DNA of 7,170 nucleotides from Actinomycetes bacterium (GCA_021811025.1 JAJZPX010000101.1:1-7170), one strand, 5' to 3'. Shown: positions 1 through 6,974, counted from the first letter of the stretch. Notes: generated from the sequence alone by a model not told the origin. Made by a program: numbers and translations.

Positions 1-594
1 GACGACGAGGTCGCCGCCGTCCGCGAGCGCCTCGGGCTATCAAGGCCGTTCCTGCTCGCCATGGACGTATACAACGCGCGGAAGAACTTCGAGGAGACGC
101 TGCGCGCGTTCGCTGCGCTTCCGGCCGGTCTGCGCGCGGGCCTCGACCTCGTCGCCCTCGGCAGGCCGCGCCGGACGGCTCGCCCCGTGCGGCTGGAGGC
201 GCTCGCCGCCGAGCTCGGGATAGCCGCGTCGCTGAAGCTCCCCGGCGACGTCGCGTACGCGGATCTGCCGGCCGTCTACACCGCCGCCTCGGCGCTCGTA
301 TTCCCGTCCGTCTACGAGGGCTTCGGGATGCCGCTACTGGAGGCGATGGCGTGCGGGTGCCCGGTGGTGACGTCATCGGTCTCTTCGCTCCCCGAGGTCG
401 CCGGCGAAGCCGCCCTGCTCGTCGATCCGTCGGCTCCCGCGGCTCTCGCGGCCGCGATCGAGCGCGTCCTCACCGGCGAGGCGCTAGCCGTGCGGCTGCG
501 CGAGGCCGGCTTCGAGCGTGCGGCGTCGTTCACGTGGGAGCGGACGGCCGAGGGGATGCTGCGCGTATTCGACGAGGTGCTCCATTCGGCCTGA
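1..594 (+). CDS. Glycosyltransferase family 4-type, C-terminal part (5' end outside window)
   Basis: This is the nucleotide-sugar-binding half of a GT-B fold glycosyltransferase, a cytoplasmic or membrane-associated enzyme that moves a sugar from an activated donor to a growing glycan. The frame is open from base 1, and the 197 visible residues lack the acceptor-binding N-terminal domain. The ARKNF segment (visible residues 25-29) matches the 'PRKN' donor-domain entry of GT4 enzymes. YEGFGMPLLEAMACG carries the EX7E pair at visible residues E106 and E114, which in this family contacts the donor sugar and phosphate. SLPEVAGEAALLVDP is the usual following segment. The ORF ends at TGA 592-594. 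An internal ATG at 61 lies inside the domain and is not a plausible start. The neighbouring genes support a surface-polysaccharide role. Family assignment is secure; donor and acceptor cannot be read from the sequence. Confidence 0.93.
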   Translation, partial: DDEVAAVRERLGLSRPFLLAMDVYNARKNFEETLRAFAALPAGLRAGLDLVALGRPRRTARPVRLEALAAELGIAASLKLPGDVAYADLPAVYTAASALVFPSVYEGFGMPLLEAMACGCPVVTSSVSSLPEVAGEAALLVDPSAPAALAAAIERVLTGEALAVRLREAGFERAASFTWERTAEGMLRVFDEVLHSA

Positions 595-608
595 CGCGGC
601 CTGGTCCT

Positions 609-635
609 CCCACCCCACCCCGCCCCGCCCGCCCC
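609..635 (-). other. G-quadruplex motif (six G-runs on minus strand) in intergenic gap
   Basis: Between the glycosyltransferase stop and the PHP gene the plus strand shows six runs of three or four C at 609-611, 613-616, 618-621, 623-626, 628-630 and 632-635. Each pair of runs is separated by a single base. The minus strand therefore has six G-runs with one-base loops, well above the four runs needed for an intramolecular G-quadruplex, and one-base loops are the most stable class. It sits where the -35 region of the downstream promoter candidate would be. The C-rich, G-poor RNA could also favour Rho loading after the upstream gene. Formation in the cell is inferred. Confidence 0.6.
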
Positions 636-637
636 GC

Positions 638-643
638 TATACT
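638..643 (+). promoter_or_regulatory. Candidate -10 box (TATACT) upstream of the PHP gene
   Basis: TATACT matches five of six bases of the sigma-70-type TATAAT and is an AT-rich island in a very GC-rich gap. A start about seven bases downstream would give a leader of roughly 25 bases before the ATG at 676. No -35 box is visible, because the expected place is filled by the C-rich tract. The promoter would therefore be weak, activator-dependent or of another sigma class. No clear Shine-Dalgarno precedes the ATG; GGACGG at 665-670 is the best purine-rich stretch. Confidence 0.35.
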
Positions 644-675
644 TACGTACAGCCCTCCCCGATCGGACGGTTAGC

Positions 676-1344
676 ATGCTCGTCGGCGACTTCCACGTGC
701 ACACCACTGCGTCCTCCGACGGCTTGATACGGCCGTCGGAACTTGTCGAGACAGCCGAGGACCGCGGACTGTCGGTGCTCGCGGTGTGCGATCACGGAAC
801 GTTGGACGGCGCACTGGAGGCCCGTGCCCATTCAGAAGCTCGGGGCGGGAGAGTGCTCATCATCGTAGGTGAGGAGATCGCCACGCTCGAGGGGGAGATC
901 ATCGGCTACTTTCTCGAGCGCCCGATACGCCCCGGCCTCTCCGTCGAGGAGACGATCGAAGAGATCGAGCGGCAGAACGGGGTGGTGTGCGTCCCGCATC
1001 CCTTCGACAGACTGCGTCGCTCGCCGCTGGCCACCTTGGCGCTCGAACGCGTCGCTCTCAGGGTCGGCCTCGTGGAAGCGTTCAACGCCCGCAGTCTGGT
1101 GAAAGAGGACAACGCACGTGCGCGGGACTGGGCTCAGGCTCGCGGGGTGCCGACGACAGCCGGCAGCGACGCCCACTGGAGCCGGGAGATCGGGAACGTC
1201 CAAGTGGCCCTTCCCGAGTTCGGGGATCCCACCGGCTTCTTGGCTGCTTTGCAGAAGAGCGCTGTGAGCGCGCGAAGCAGTGGCATCGTCCCCCACGCGG
1301 TGACTGCCTGGACGAAGCGGGTCCGCGGGCGCAGCCGGGGTTGA
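676..1344 (+). CDS. Free-standing PHP-domain metal-dependent phosphoesterase
   Basis: This 222-residue protein is a single PHP domain. These are cytoplasmic TIM-barrel-like hydrolases that use two or three metal ions to cleave phosphate esters. The metal-binding motifs are all present: H7-x-H9 followed by D15, D39-H40, E66/E67, H108 in VPHPFD, E134, and D165-x-H167 in GSDAH. The active site therefore looks intact. The size matches short stand-alone PHP proteins; the polymerase and histidinol-phosphatase-specific regions are absent. The ATG at 676 is chosen because the HxH motif follows directly, as is usual in the family. It lies 81 bases after the glycosyltransferase and 59 bases before the DUF362 gene. 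The substrate is unknown. Relatives include 3',5'-nucleotidase-like enzymes and the CpsB/YwqE capsule tyrosine phosphatases, so regulation of polysaccharide synthesis is possible but unproven. Confidence 0.9.
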   Translation: MLVGDFHVHTTASSDGLIRPSELVETAEDRGLSVLAVCDHGTLDGALEARAHSEARGGRVLIIVGEEIATLEGEIIGYFLERPIRPGLSVEETIEEIERQNGVVCVPHPFDRLRRSPLATLALERVALRVGLVEAFNARSLVKEDNARARDWAQARGVPTTAGSDAHWSREIGNVQVALPEFGDPTGFLAALQKSAVSARSSGIVPHAVTAWTKRVRGRSRG

Positions 1345-1371
1345 GACCGTTGGCGCCACGCCATGTAGAAT
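1341..1371 (+). promoter_or_regulatory. Probable sigma-70-type promoter for the DUF362-to-GtrA gene run
   Basis: TTGAGA at 1341-1346 matches five of six bases of the -35 consensus, and TAGAAT at 1366-1371 matches five of six of the -10 consensus. The spacer is 19 bases, longer than the optimal 17. The -35 box overlaps the TGA stop (1342-1344) of the PHP gene. A start near 1378 would leave about 25 bases before the GTG at 1404. This would let the five downstream genes be transcribed separately from the PHP gene. The match is read by eye only. Confidence 0.45.
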
Positions 1372-1391
1372 GGGTGAACTCCCGAGTCCAC

Positions 1392-1398
1392 AAAGGAG
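1392..1398 (+). promoter_or_regulatory. Shine-Dalgarno site deciding the GTG start at 1404
   Basis: AAAGGAG lies five bases before the GTG at 1404 and is the best ribosome binding site in the window. It fixes the start of the DUF362 gene, whose reading frame stays open much further upstream into the PHP gene. Confidence 0.75.
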
Positions 1399-1403
1399 CA
1401 CGT

Positions 1404-2576
1404 GTGTCGGCCTCAAAGGTGTCTGTCGTTCGATCGAACCCGCATGACGTCCTTTCCGACGTCCACCGCTTGATGAAGCTCGCCGAGTACGATCACGCGC
1501 TCGACTCGTCGGCGACCACCATCCTCAAGGACAATATCAGCTGGCACATGCCGTACCTGTCGGCGAACACCACGCCATGGCAGCTCGAGGGGGTCGTGCG
1601 CGCGCTGAGGTCGGACGGGTTCGGCGACCTCGTGTCGGTACACAACGACACCGTCGTTACCGACCCGTACAAGGGGGAGAAGCTCAACAAGCTCGCCCCG
1701 CTCTACGAGGCCTACCGCGTGCCGGAGCTGTACAACTTCCTTCCTGAGGACATCACGTGGACGCGCTACGAGCCCAAGGCGCAGATGCTCGCCCTCGACA
1801 GGGTCTTCCCTCACGGGATCTACATCCCGGAGTACTTCATCGGCAAGAACATCGTTCACCTGCCGACGGTCAAGTGCCACATCTATACGACGACGACGGG
1901 CGCGATGAAGAACGCGTTCGGCGGTCTGCTCAACACCCGCCGGCACTACACACACACGTGGATTCACGAGACGCTGGTGGACCTTCTCGCGATACAGAAG
2001 GAGATACACCCTGGGCTGTTCGCTGTGATGGACGGGACGCTTGCGGGCAACGGCCCGGGCCCGCGCACGATGCAGCCCGTCCAGCTCGATGTCATGCTGG
2101 CGAGCGCCGACCAAGTCGCCATCGACGCCGTCGCGGCGAAGCTCATGGGATTCGACCCGCTCACGATCCCGTACATCCGCATGGCGCACGAGCGGGGGCT
2201 GGGCTGCGGCGACGTTCGTGAGATCGAACTCGTCGGCGACGATGTGTCCGACCTCGATCTGCACTTCCACGTGGGCAACAACTTCGCGTCGACCGTGGGT
2301 CACGGGCTGTGGCACGGACCGCTCAAGTCCATCCAGAACCTGTTCTTCCATACGCCAGTCGTCAACGTCTTCATCTGGGCCTCGGCGATCTACCACGATA
2401 GCTTCTGGTGGCCCATCAAGGGAAAGGCGATCCAGGAGCGGACCCGCCGGGAGACGAGCTGGGGCCGGCTGTTCGACGAATATCGGATCGCCGAGGACGC
2501 CGGGCAGTTCGGGTCTGGCGTGTCGGAACGGTCGGATGCGGCGCAGACTCCCGATGCACGGCACGCCAGCGACTAG
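1404..2576 (+). CDS. DUF362 domain protein without ferredoxin domain
   Basis: This 390-residue protein belongs to the uncharacterised DUF362 family. The family signatures are clear: LPTVKCHIYTTTTGAMKNAFGG (from residue 153) corresponds to the family's 'PKLKTH...LKNLFG' segment. MDGTLAGNGPGP (209-220) and the segment with D236 and D241 followed by AVAAKLMGFDP also match, as does the AHERGLGCGD end of the domain. Many relatives carry a [4Fe-4S] ferredoxin domain; here there is no CxxCxxC cluster. Beyond about residue 287 there is a C-terminal extension of roughly 100 residues. It contains a hydrophobic aromatic stretch (313-336, LFFHTPVVNVFIWAS then a WW pair) that could associate with the membrane. 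The GTG start is supported by AAAGGAG at 1392. The gene leads a tight run of glycan genes. Biochemical activity is unknown, and I assign none. Confidence 0.88.
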   Translation: MSASKVSVVRSNPHDVLSDVHRLMKLAEYDHALDSSATTILKDNISWHMPYLSANTTPWQLEGVVRALRSDGFGDLVSVHNDTVVTDPYKGEKLNKLAPLYEAYRVPELYNFLPEDITWTRYEPKAQMLALDRVFPHGIYIPEYFIGKNIVHLPTVKCHIYTTTTGAMKNAFGGLLNTRRHYTHTWIHETLVDLLAIQKEIHPGLFAVMDGTLAGNGPGPRTMQPVQLDVMLASADQVAIDAVAAKLMGFDPLTIPYIRMAHERGLGCGDVREIELVGDDVSDLDLHFHVGNNFASTVGHGLWHGPLKSIQNLFFHTPVVNVFIWASAIYHDSFWWPIKGKAIQERTRRETSWGRLFDEYRIAEDAGQFGSGVSERSDAAQTPDARHASD

Positions 2577-4353
2577 GTCGCCTCGCGCCGGCGAGACGCG
2601 CGAGGCCGCGGCGTCGCAGTGCTCGCGCTGCGCCTCCAGATGGGAGTGGGCGTTCGGCGCCGGTGCCGTGGCGTTCGTAGCCACTGCCGTCTCAGGCGTG
2701 ATCGGCCGGTACTCACCCGTGCCGCTCTGGGACATGTGGGACGGCTACCTCGACTGGTTCCTGAGGGTACAGCGCGGCGACTGGTTGGCGTGGTGGGAGC
2801 AGCACAACGAGCACCGCATCGTGCTGACGCGGCTGCTCTTCTGGGTCGATCTCAAGTGGCTCGGCGGCAGCGGGTGGCTCCCAGTGGCCGTGACGTTCCT
2901 GTGCGTCGGCGCCGCCGCGCTCCTGTTCTGGCTTTGGCTGAAGGACGCAGCGGGCGAGGAGCGCCTCGTCGTCCCCATCGTCGGCTTGTTCCTCGTCGGC
3001 TGGCTCTTCCTCTGGGCGCAGAACGAGAACCTCGGCAGTGCATTCCAGACGCAGTTCGTGCTCGCCCAGCTCGTTCCGCTCGCCGCATTCTATGCGCAGT
3101 ACCGGTCCATACGAGCGGGCGACAAGGGAACGTCGGCGTTCGTCGCGGCGTGCGTGCTCGGCGTCGCGGCGGTCGGCACTATGGCCAACGGCGTCCTCAC
3201 GCTTCCCCTCATGACGGCGTACGCGCTGCTTGCCGGTCAGTCGAAGTGGAAGGCCGGTCTCCTTGGTGCCTTGGCGGTCCTGAGCATGGGCGGCTACTTC
3301 TACGGTTACCACGTGATCGCCGCGCACGGCTCGGTGATGCACTCCCTCACGCGGCAGCCGCTCGACGTCGTCAAGTACGTCGCCGGATACCTTGGCAGCC
3401 CGTTCTACTTCGTCCTCGGCGGCCCAAAGATCTCGACGCCCGCGATGCACGGTGCGCGGAAGGTCCTGCACCTCTTCGTTGCGCTGGTGGCGGCAGGGGC
3501 AGGCCTAGCCCTCGTCTTCGCCTCGGGATGGCTCGGCGTGCGGGCGCTGCGACGCCGACCGCCGGACACCCTCGAACTCGGGCTGCTGGCCTTCATCGCG
3601 TACATCATCCTGACGGCTGTCGCGACCGCCGGCGGCCGTCTCATCTTCGGCTGGGGCCAGGCTTTCTCGAGCAGGTACGCGACGCCGGCGCTGATGGCTT
3701 GGGCGGCGCTGCTCGTGCTCCTCTCTCCAAGCATCGTGGCGCTCGTCCATCGCCACGGCACCAAGCCGCTGTGGGCGTTCGCGACCCTCGGGGTCGTAAT
3801 GATGCCGCTGCAGTTCTACGCCCTGGTCCCGCACAACGAGGTGCGTGTGGAACGTAACGTCGGGGCGCTCGCCCTCGAGCTGCAGGTGCAGGATCCCGAC
3901 AAGATCGAGCCGCTCTATCCGATCCCCGACCGCGCGCTCGCGATCGCGAAGCTCGCCGCACCGGCCCACCTCTCGGTGTTCGGCGTACCGCCGCTCCGCG
4001 ATCTGTCCGAGCAGATGGGCAAGCCGTTCCGCATGGGGAAGACGGGTATTGCTGAGGGAGCGATCGACTCGGCAACCGATTTCGGAGACCCGCGGTTCGT
4101 GCGCGTTCGCGGTTGGATGTACGACCCGGCGACGGGTCGCGCGCCGGCCACGCTGGCGTTCGTCGACACGGGTGGCGATCTCGTCGGTTACGCATACACG
4201 GGCGAGCCACGCCCGGACCTCGGCCTGCGCCTCCCGCGCACCGCCTCGCTCGCTGGATTCGAGGGCTACGTCCTGAAGGGCGAGCGAGGGCGGACGGTCA
4301 GGCTCGTCGGCATCGGGGAGTCCTGTGCGACGACTGCCGTGGTGCCGCAGTGA
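2554..4353 (+). CDS. Large multi-pass membrane protein, GT-C glycosyltransferase-like, with C-terminal beta-type domain
   Basis: This protein of about 599 residues has roughly ten hydrophobic segments. The first is near residues 32-50, followed by a hydrophilic loop with WDMWDGYLDW (D60, D63) and HNEHRI (84-89). Further segments lie near 108-130 and 137-155 and continue to about residue 425; SSRYATPA precedes a late helix. An acidic first extracytoplasmic loop on a polytopic core is typical of GT-C enzymes, which use polyprenyl-phosphate sugars outside the membrane; that assignment is inference. The last 90 or so residues are soluble and start with GWMYDPATGRAP (from G520). They contain a YTGEPRPDLGLRLP stretch and look like a small beta-sandwich add-on. 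The start is uncertain: ATG 2554 overlaps the DUF362 gene by 23 bases, while in-frame ATG 2536 has a weak GGAACGG upstream and would add six residues. A short CxxC occurs before the first helix. Confidence 0.8.
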   Translation: MHGTPATRSPRAGETREAAASQCSRCASRWEWAFGAGAVAFVATAVSGVIGRYSPVPLWDMWDGYLDWFLRVQRGDWLAWWEQHNEHRIVLTRLLFWVDLKWLGGSGWLPVAVTFLCVGAAALLFWLWLKDAAGEERLVVPIVGLFLVGWLFLWAQNENLGSAFQTQFVLAQLVPLAAFYAQYRSIRAGDKGTSAFVAACVLGVAAVGTMANGVLTLPLMTAYALLAGQSKWKAGLLGALAVLSMGGYFYGYHVIAAHGSVMHSLTRQPLDVVKYVAGYLGSPFYFVLGGPKISTPAMHGARKVLHLFVALVAAGAGLALVFASGWLGVRALRRRPPDTLELGLLAFIAYIILTAVATAGGRLIFGWGQAFSSRYATPALMAWAALLVLLSPSIVALVHRHGTKPLWAFATLGVVMMPLQFYALVPHNEVRVERNVGALALELQVQDPDKIEPLYPIPDRALAIAKLAAPAHLSVFGVPPLRDLSEQMGKPFRMGKTGIAEGAIDSATDFGDPRFVRVRGWMYDPATGRAPATLAFVDTGGDLVGYAYTGEPRPDLGLRLPRTASLAGFEGYVLKGERGRTVRLVGIGESCATTAVVPQ

Positions 4354-5285
4354 GCCGGCGCATCGTCATCACCGGCGCGGCGGGCCTCGTCGGGCAGAAC
4401 CTCATCCCTCGGCTTCGGGCCGAGGGCTTCGAAGACATCGTCGCCCTTGACAAGCATCGAGCGAACCTCGCGATCCTCCGCGAGCTGCACCCGGACATAA
4501 CGGCCGAGTGCGTGGACCTCGCCGATCCCGGCGAGTGGCGGTCCTACTTTTCGGGAGCGGAAGCCGTCGTCATGCTCCAAGCCCAGATCGGCGGTAACGA
4601 CTACGAGGCGTTCGTGCGGAACAACGTGGACTCGACGCGCAACGTGCTGGCGGCCGTCGAGACCCACCAAGTGCCCTACCTCGTCCACGTCAGCTCGTCC
4701 GTGGTGGAGTCGGTCGCGAACGACTTCTACACGAACACGAAGAAGGAGCAGGAGCGCCTGGTCGAAGAGAGCAGTGTGCCGCACGTCATCCTTCGGCCGA
4801 CCCTGATGTACGGCTGGTTCGACCGGAAGCACCTCGGCTGGCTGTCACGCTTCATGCGGAGGACGCCCGTTTTCCCGATCCCCGGCGACGGGCGGTACAT
4901 GCGCCAGCCCCTCTATGCCGGCGACTTCTGCAACATCATCGCGAGTTGCATCGAGCGGCGGTTCTCCGGCGCGACGTACAACATCTCCGGCTTGGAGAAG
5001 GTCGACTACATAGACATGATCCGGGAGATCAAGCGCGCGACCGCCGCGAAAACCCCCATCGTCAGCATCCCGTACCATGCGTTCTACGTCCTGCTGTGGG
5101 CGTACGCCCTTCTCGACCACGACCCGCCGTTCACGACCCAGCAGCTCGCCGCGCTGGTGGCGCACGACGAGTTCGAGGTGATCGACTGGCCCGGCATCTT
5201 CGGCGTCGCACCGACGCCGTTCGCCGAAGCCATCGCCGAAACGTTCACGCATCCCGCCTATAGCCGCGTAGTACTGGAGTTCTGA
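4350..5285 (+). CDS. NAD(P)-dependent sugar epimerase/dehydratase-like protein (extended SDR)
   Basis: This 311-residue cytoplasmic Rossmann-fold protein is of the extended short-chain dehydrogenase type that epimerises, dehydrates or reduces sugars. TGAAGLVG (residues 8-15) is the dinucleotide-binding loop. D34 ends beta-2, suggesting NAD(H) preference. NNV (91-93) is the usual structural motif, SSS (115-117) supplies the catalytic serine, and Y127-x3-K131 is the catalytic pair. RPTLMYG (149-155) follows as in the family. The serine-to-tyrosine gap is short. After about residue 230 there is a hydrophobic segment, YHAFYVLLWAYALL, that may touch the membrane. GTG 4350 overlaps the preceding TGA (GTGA) with no clear Shine-Dalgarno, implying translational coupling. 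Family is confident; substrate is unknown, with nucleotide-linked or lipid-linked sugars both possible. Confidence 0.9.
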   Translation: MSRRIVITGAAGLVGQNLIPRLRAEGFEDIVALDKHRANLAILRELHPDITAECVDLADPGEWRSYFSGAEAVVMLQAQIGGNDYEAFVRNNVDSTRNVLAAVETHQVPYLVHVSSSVVESVANDFYTNTKKEQERLVEESSVPHVILRPTLMYGWFDRKHLGWLSRFMRRTPVFPIPGDGRYMRQPLYAGDFCNIIASCIERRFSGATYNISGLEKVDYIDMIREIKRATAAKTPIVSIPYHAFYVLLWAYALLDHDPPFTTQQLAALVAHDEFEVIDWPGIFGVAPTPFAEAIAETFTHPAYSRVVLEF

Positions 5286-5292
5286 TCGACGA

Positions 5293-6576
5293 ATGAAGAG
5301 GATCGCTGTCATCGGGGCAGGGCCGATGGGTCTCGCTGCCGCCTACCAGCTCGCCCGCGACGGCCATCGCCCCGTCCTGTTCGAGGCGGACGATCGAATC
5401 GGAGGGATGGCGGCGACGTTCGACTTCGGCGGCATCCAGCTCGAGCGCTACTACCACTTCCACTGCATGTCTGACGCGGACTTCCTCGCGATACTCGACG
5501 AGCTGGGCCTCGCCGACCGGATGCGGTGGACCGAAACGAAGATGGCGTACTGGTACAAGGACCGCCTTCAGCTGTGGGGCAACCCCGTCGCGCTGTTCAC
5601 CTTCAAGGGCCTCGACTTCATCTCGAAGTTCCGGTACGGCCTCATGGCGCTGTCCTGCACGCACCGCGACGACTGGCGGCCGCTGGACCACGTGGAGGCG
5701 ACGGGGTGGCTTAAGCGGTGGGTCGGTCCGAGAGCCTACGACATGCTCTGGCGGCCGCTGCTCGAGTACAAGTTCTACGGCTATGCGGGCAACCTCTCGG
5801 CCGCGTGGATATGGACGCGGATCAGGCGGATCGGCCGGTCGCGGTACGACCTCATGCGCGAGAAGCTCGGCTACCTCGAAGGCGGCTCGCAGGCGCTGCT
5901 GGACGCGATGCGTGCCGACATCGAGGCGCACGGCGGCGAGGTGCGGTTGTCCTCTCCCGTCGAGCGTGTCGTCATCGATGACGGGAAGGTGCGCGGCGTC
6001 GAGACCGGGGGGCGGTTCGACTCCTTCGACACGGTCATCAGCACCGTCCCCATGCCGTACGTCCCAGCGATGATCCCTGGCCTGCCCGCGGACGTCCTCG
6101 GCAAGTTCGAGAAGCTGAGGAACATCGCCGTCGTCTGCGTGGCGGCGAAGCTGCGCAAACCGGTGACGGGCTGCTTCTGGCTGAACACGAGCGACCCGGA
6201 CATGGACATCCCGGGCCTGATCGAGTACACCGGGCTGCGCCCGATGCGGGATCACATCGTGTACGCACCCTTCTACCTGCCAGGCGAGCATCCGAAGCAC
6301 GCCGATCCCGACGAGGTGTTCGTCGAAAAGGTCCGCCGCTACACGAAGCGCATCAATACGGAGCTCACGGACGAGGACTTCGTGGATTTCGCTGTCCACC
6401 GCTATCGCTTCGCGCAGCCGATCTGCACGCCCGGCTACCTCGAGGAGCTGCCGCCCGTGCGCTTGCCCGTCGAGGGACTATGGGTCGCCGACACGTCCTA
6501 CTACTACCCGGAGGACAGAGGGCTGTCGGAGAGTGTCGGCTTCGGCAGAAGGATAGCGAAGGAAGCCACGGCGTGA
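5293..6576 (+). CDS. FAD-dependent amine-oxidase-fold oxidoreductase
   Basis: This 427-residue flavoprotein is of the amine oxidase/protoporphyrinogen oxidase/UDP-galactopyranose mutase-like superfamily. The N-terminus has GxGxxG (GAGPMG, residues 8-13), E31 at the end of beta-2 for the FAD ribose, and DRIGGMAATF (34-43), the second FAD motif. YLEGGSQALLDAM (194-206) is the conserved helix before the second FAD-domain strand. VADTSYYYPEDRGLSES (398-414) is the C-terminal FAD-contacting segment, with D400 near the flavin pyrophosphate. Length is normal and no signal peptide is seen. The ATG lies seven bases after the epimerase stop; GGAG at 5276-5279 is rather far away. The surrounding genes argue for a sugar or polyprenyl-linked substrate over porphyrin or carotenoid, but the sequence alone does not decide this. 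Confidence 0.9.
   Translation: MKRIAVIGAGPMGLAAAYQLARDGHRPVLFEADDRIGGMAATFDFGGIQLERYYHFHCMSDADFLAILDELGLADRMRWTETKMAYWYKDRLQLWGNPVALFTFKGLDFISKFRYGLMALSCTHRDDWRPLDHVEATGWLKRWVGPRAYDMLWRPLLEYKFYGYAGNLSAAWIWTRIRRIGRSRYDLMREKLGYLEGGSQALLDAMRADIEAHGGEVRLSSPVERVVIDDGKVRGVETGGRFDSFDTVISTVPMPYVPAMIPGLPADVLGKFEKLRNIAVVCVAAKLRKPVTGCFWLNTSDPDMDIPGLIEYTGLRPMRDHIVYAPFYLPGEHPKHADPDEVFVEKVRRYTKRINTELTDEDFVDFAVHRYRFAQPICTPGYLEELPPVRLPVEGLWVADTSYYYPEDRGLSESVGFGRRIAKEATA
6558..6565 (+). promoter_or_regulatory. Shine-Dalgarno site deciding the GTG start at 6573
   Basis: GAAGGAAG lies seven bases before the GTG at 6573, inside the end of the oxidoreductase gene. It supports this start over the upstream in-frame ATG at 6480, which would add 31 residues unlike any GtrA protein. 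Confidence 0.65.
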
Positions 6577-6974
6577 TAGGCGAGTTCAAGTCGCAGCAGT
6601 TCGTCCGCTTCCTCGCGGCCGGCGGCTTCGCGGCGGCCGTGAACTTCGGGTCGCGGGTTCTCTACAACCGATGGCTCAGCTTCTCGACGGCGGTGGTGCT
6701 CGCGTATCTCACGGGGATGGCGACCGCGTTCGTGCTCGCCAAGCTGTTCGTGTTCACCGAGAGCACCACGTCGCTGCGTCGGTCGGCGCTGTACTTCGCC
6801 CTCGTCAACGTGGCCGCGATCGCCCAGACCTGGCTCATCAGCATGGCGCTCGCGTACCACGTGCTCCCTGCGGTCCGTGTGACGATGCATTCGGCCGAGA
6901 TCGCGCACGCCTTCGGGGTGGCGACCCCCGTTTTCACGAGCTACCTCGGCCACAAGCACCTGTCGTTCCGGTAG
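6573..6974 (+). CDS. GtrA-family small membrane protein
   Basis: This 133-residue protein matches GtrA-family proteins in size and layout. It has four hydrophobic segments, near residues 10-31, 38-61, 71-95 and 110-126. FVRFLAAGGFAAAVNF (10-25) matches the family's 'F..VG....N' first helix, AFVLAKLFVF (52-61) the conserved end of helix two, and GHKHLSFR the charged and aromatic end of helix four. GtrA proteins are thought to help move undecaprenyl- or decaprenyl-phosphate-linked sugars across the cytoplasmic membrane; mycobacterial relatives were proposed for arabinan precursors. The GTG start overlaps the oxidoreductase TGA (GTGA), indicating coupling. It is the last gene of the plus-strand run and meets the UbiA-type gene tail to tail. 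Family is confident; cargo is inferred. Confidence 0.88.
   Translation: MIGEFKSQQFVRFLAAGGFAAAVNFGSRVLYNRWLSFSTAVVLAYLTGMATAFVLAKLFVFTESTTSLRRSALYFALVNVAAIAQTWLISMALAYHVLPAVRVTMHSAEIAHAFGVATPVFTSYLGHKHLSFR

Noticed and set aside
587..603. Short direct repeat of CGGCCTG (587-593 and 597-603) with GGCC pairing as a possible terminator after the glycosyltransferase
   Set aside because: The possible stem is only four bases and no T-tract follows; too weak to call a terminator.
987..1403. N-terminal extension of the DUF362 protein to an ATG at 987
   Set aside because: It overlaps the PHP gene in another frame and the Shine-Dalgarno site at 1392 supports GTG 1404.
2041..2535. N-terminal extension of the membrane protein to an ATG at 2041
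   Set aside because: The extra residues are Arg/Ser-rich shadow of the DUF362 gene; the natural start is near 2536-2554, before the first helix.
1413..2735. Minus-strand open frame of 440 residues opposite the DUF362 gene
   Set aside because: Its product is rich in Arg, Val, Glu and His without family motifs and mirrors the DUF362 codons; it is a typical high-GC antisense shadow.
2619..3857. Plus-strand open frame of 412 residues inside the membrane protein gene
   Set aside because: The product is almost all Arg, Ala, Pro and Gly, whereas the overlapping frame encodes well-formed transmembrane helices.
5245..6399. Minus-strand open frame of 384 residues opposite the oxidoreductase gene
   Set aside because: The plus strand carries clear FAD motifs throughout this region, while the antisense product has no recognisable domain.
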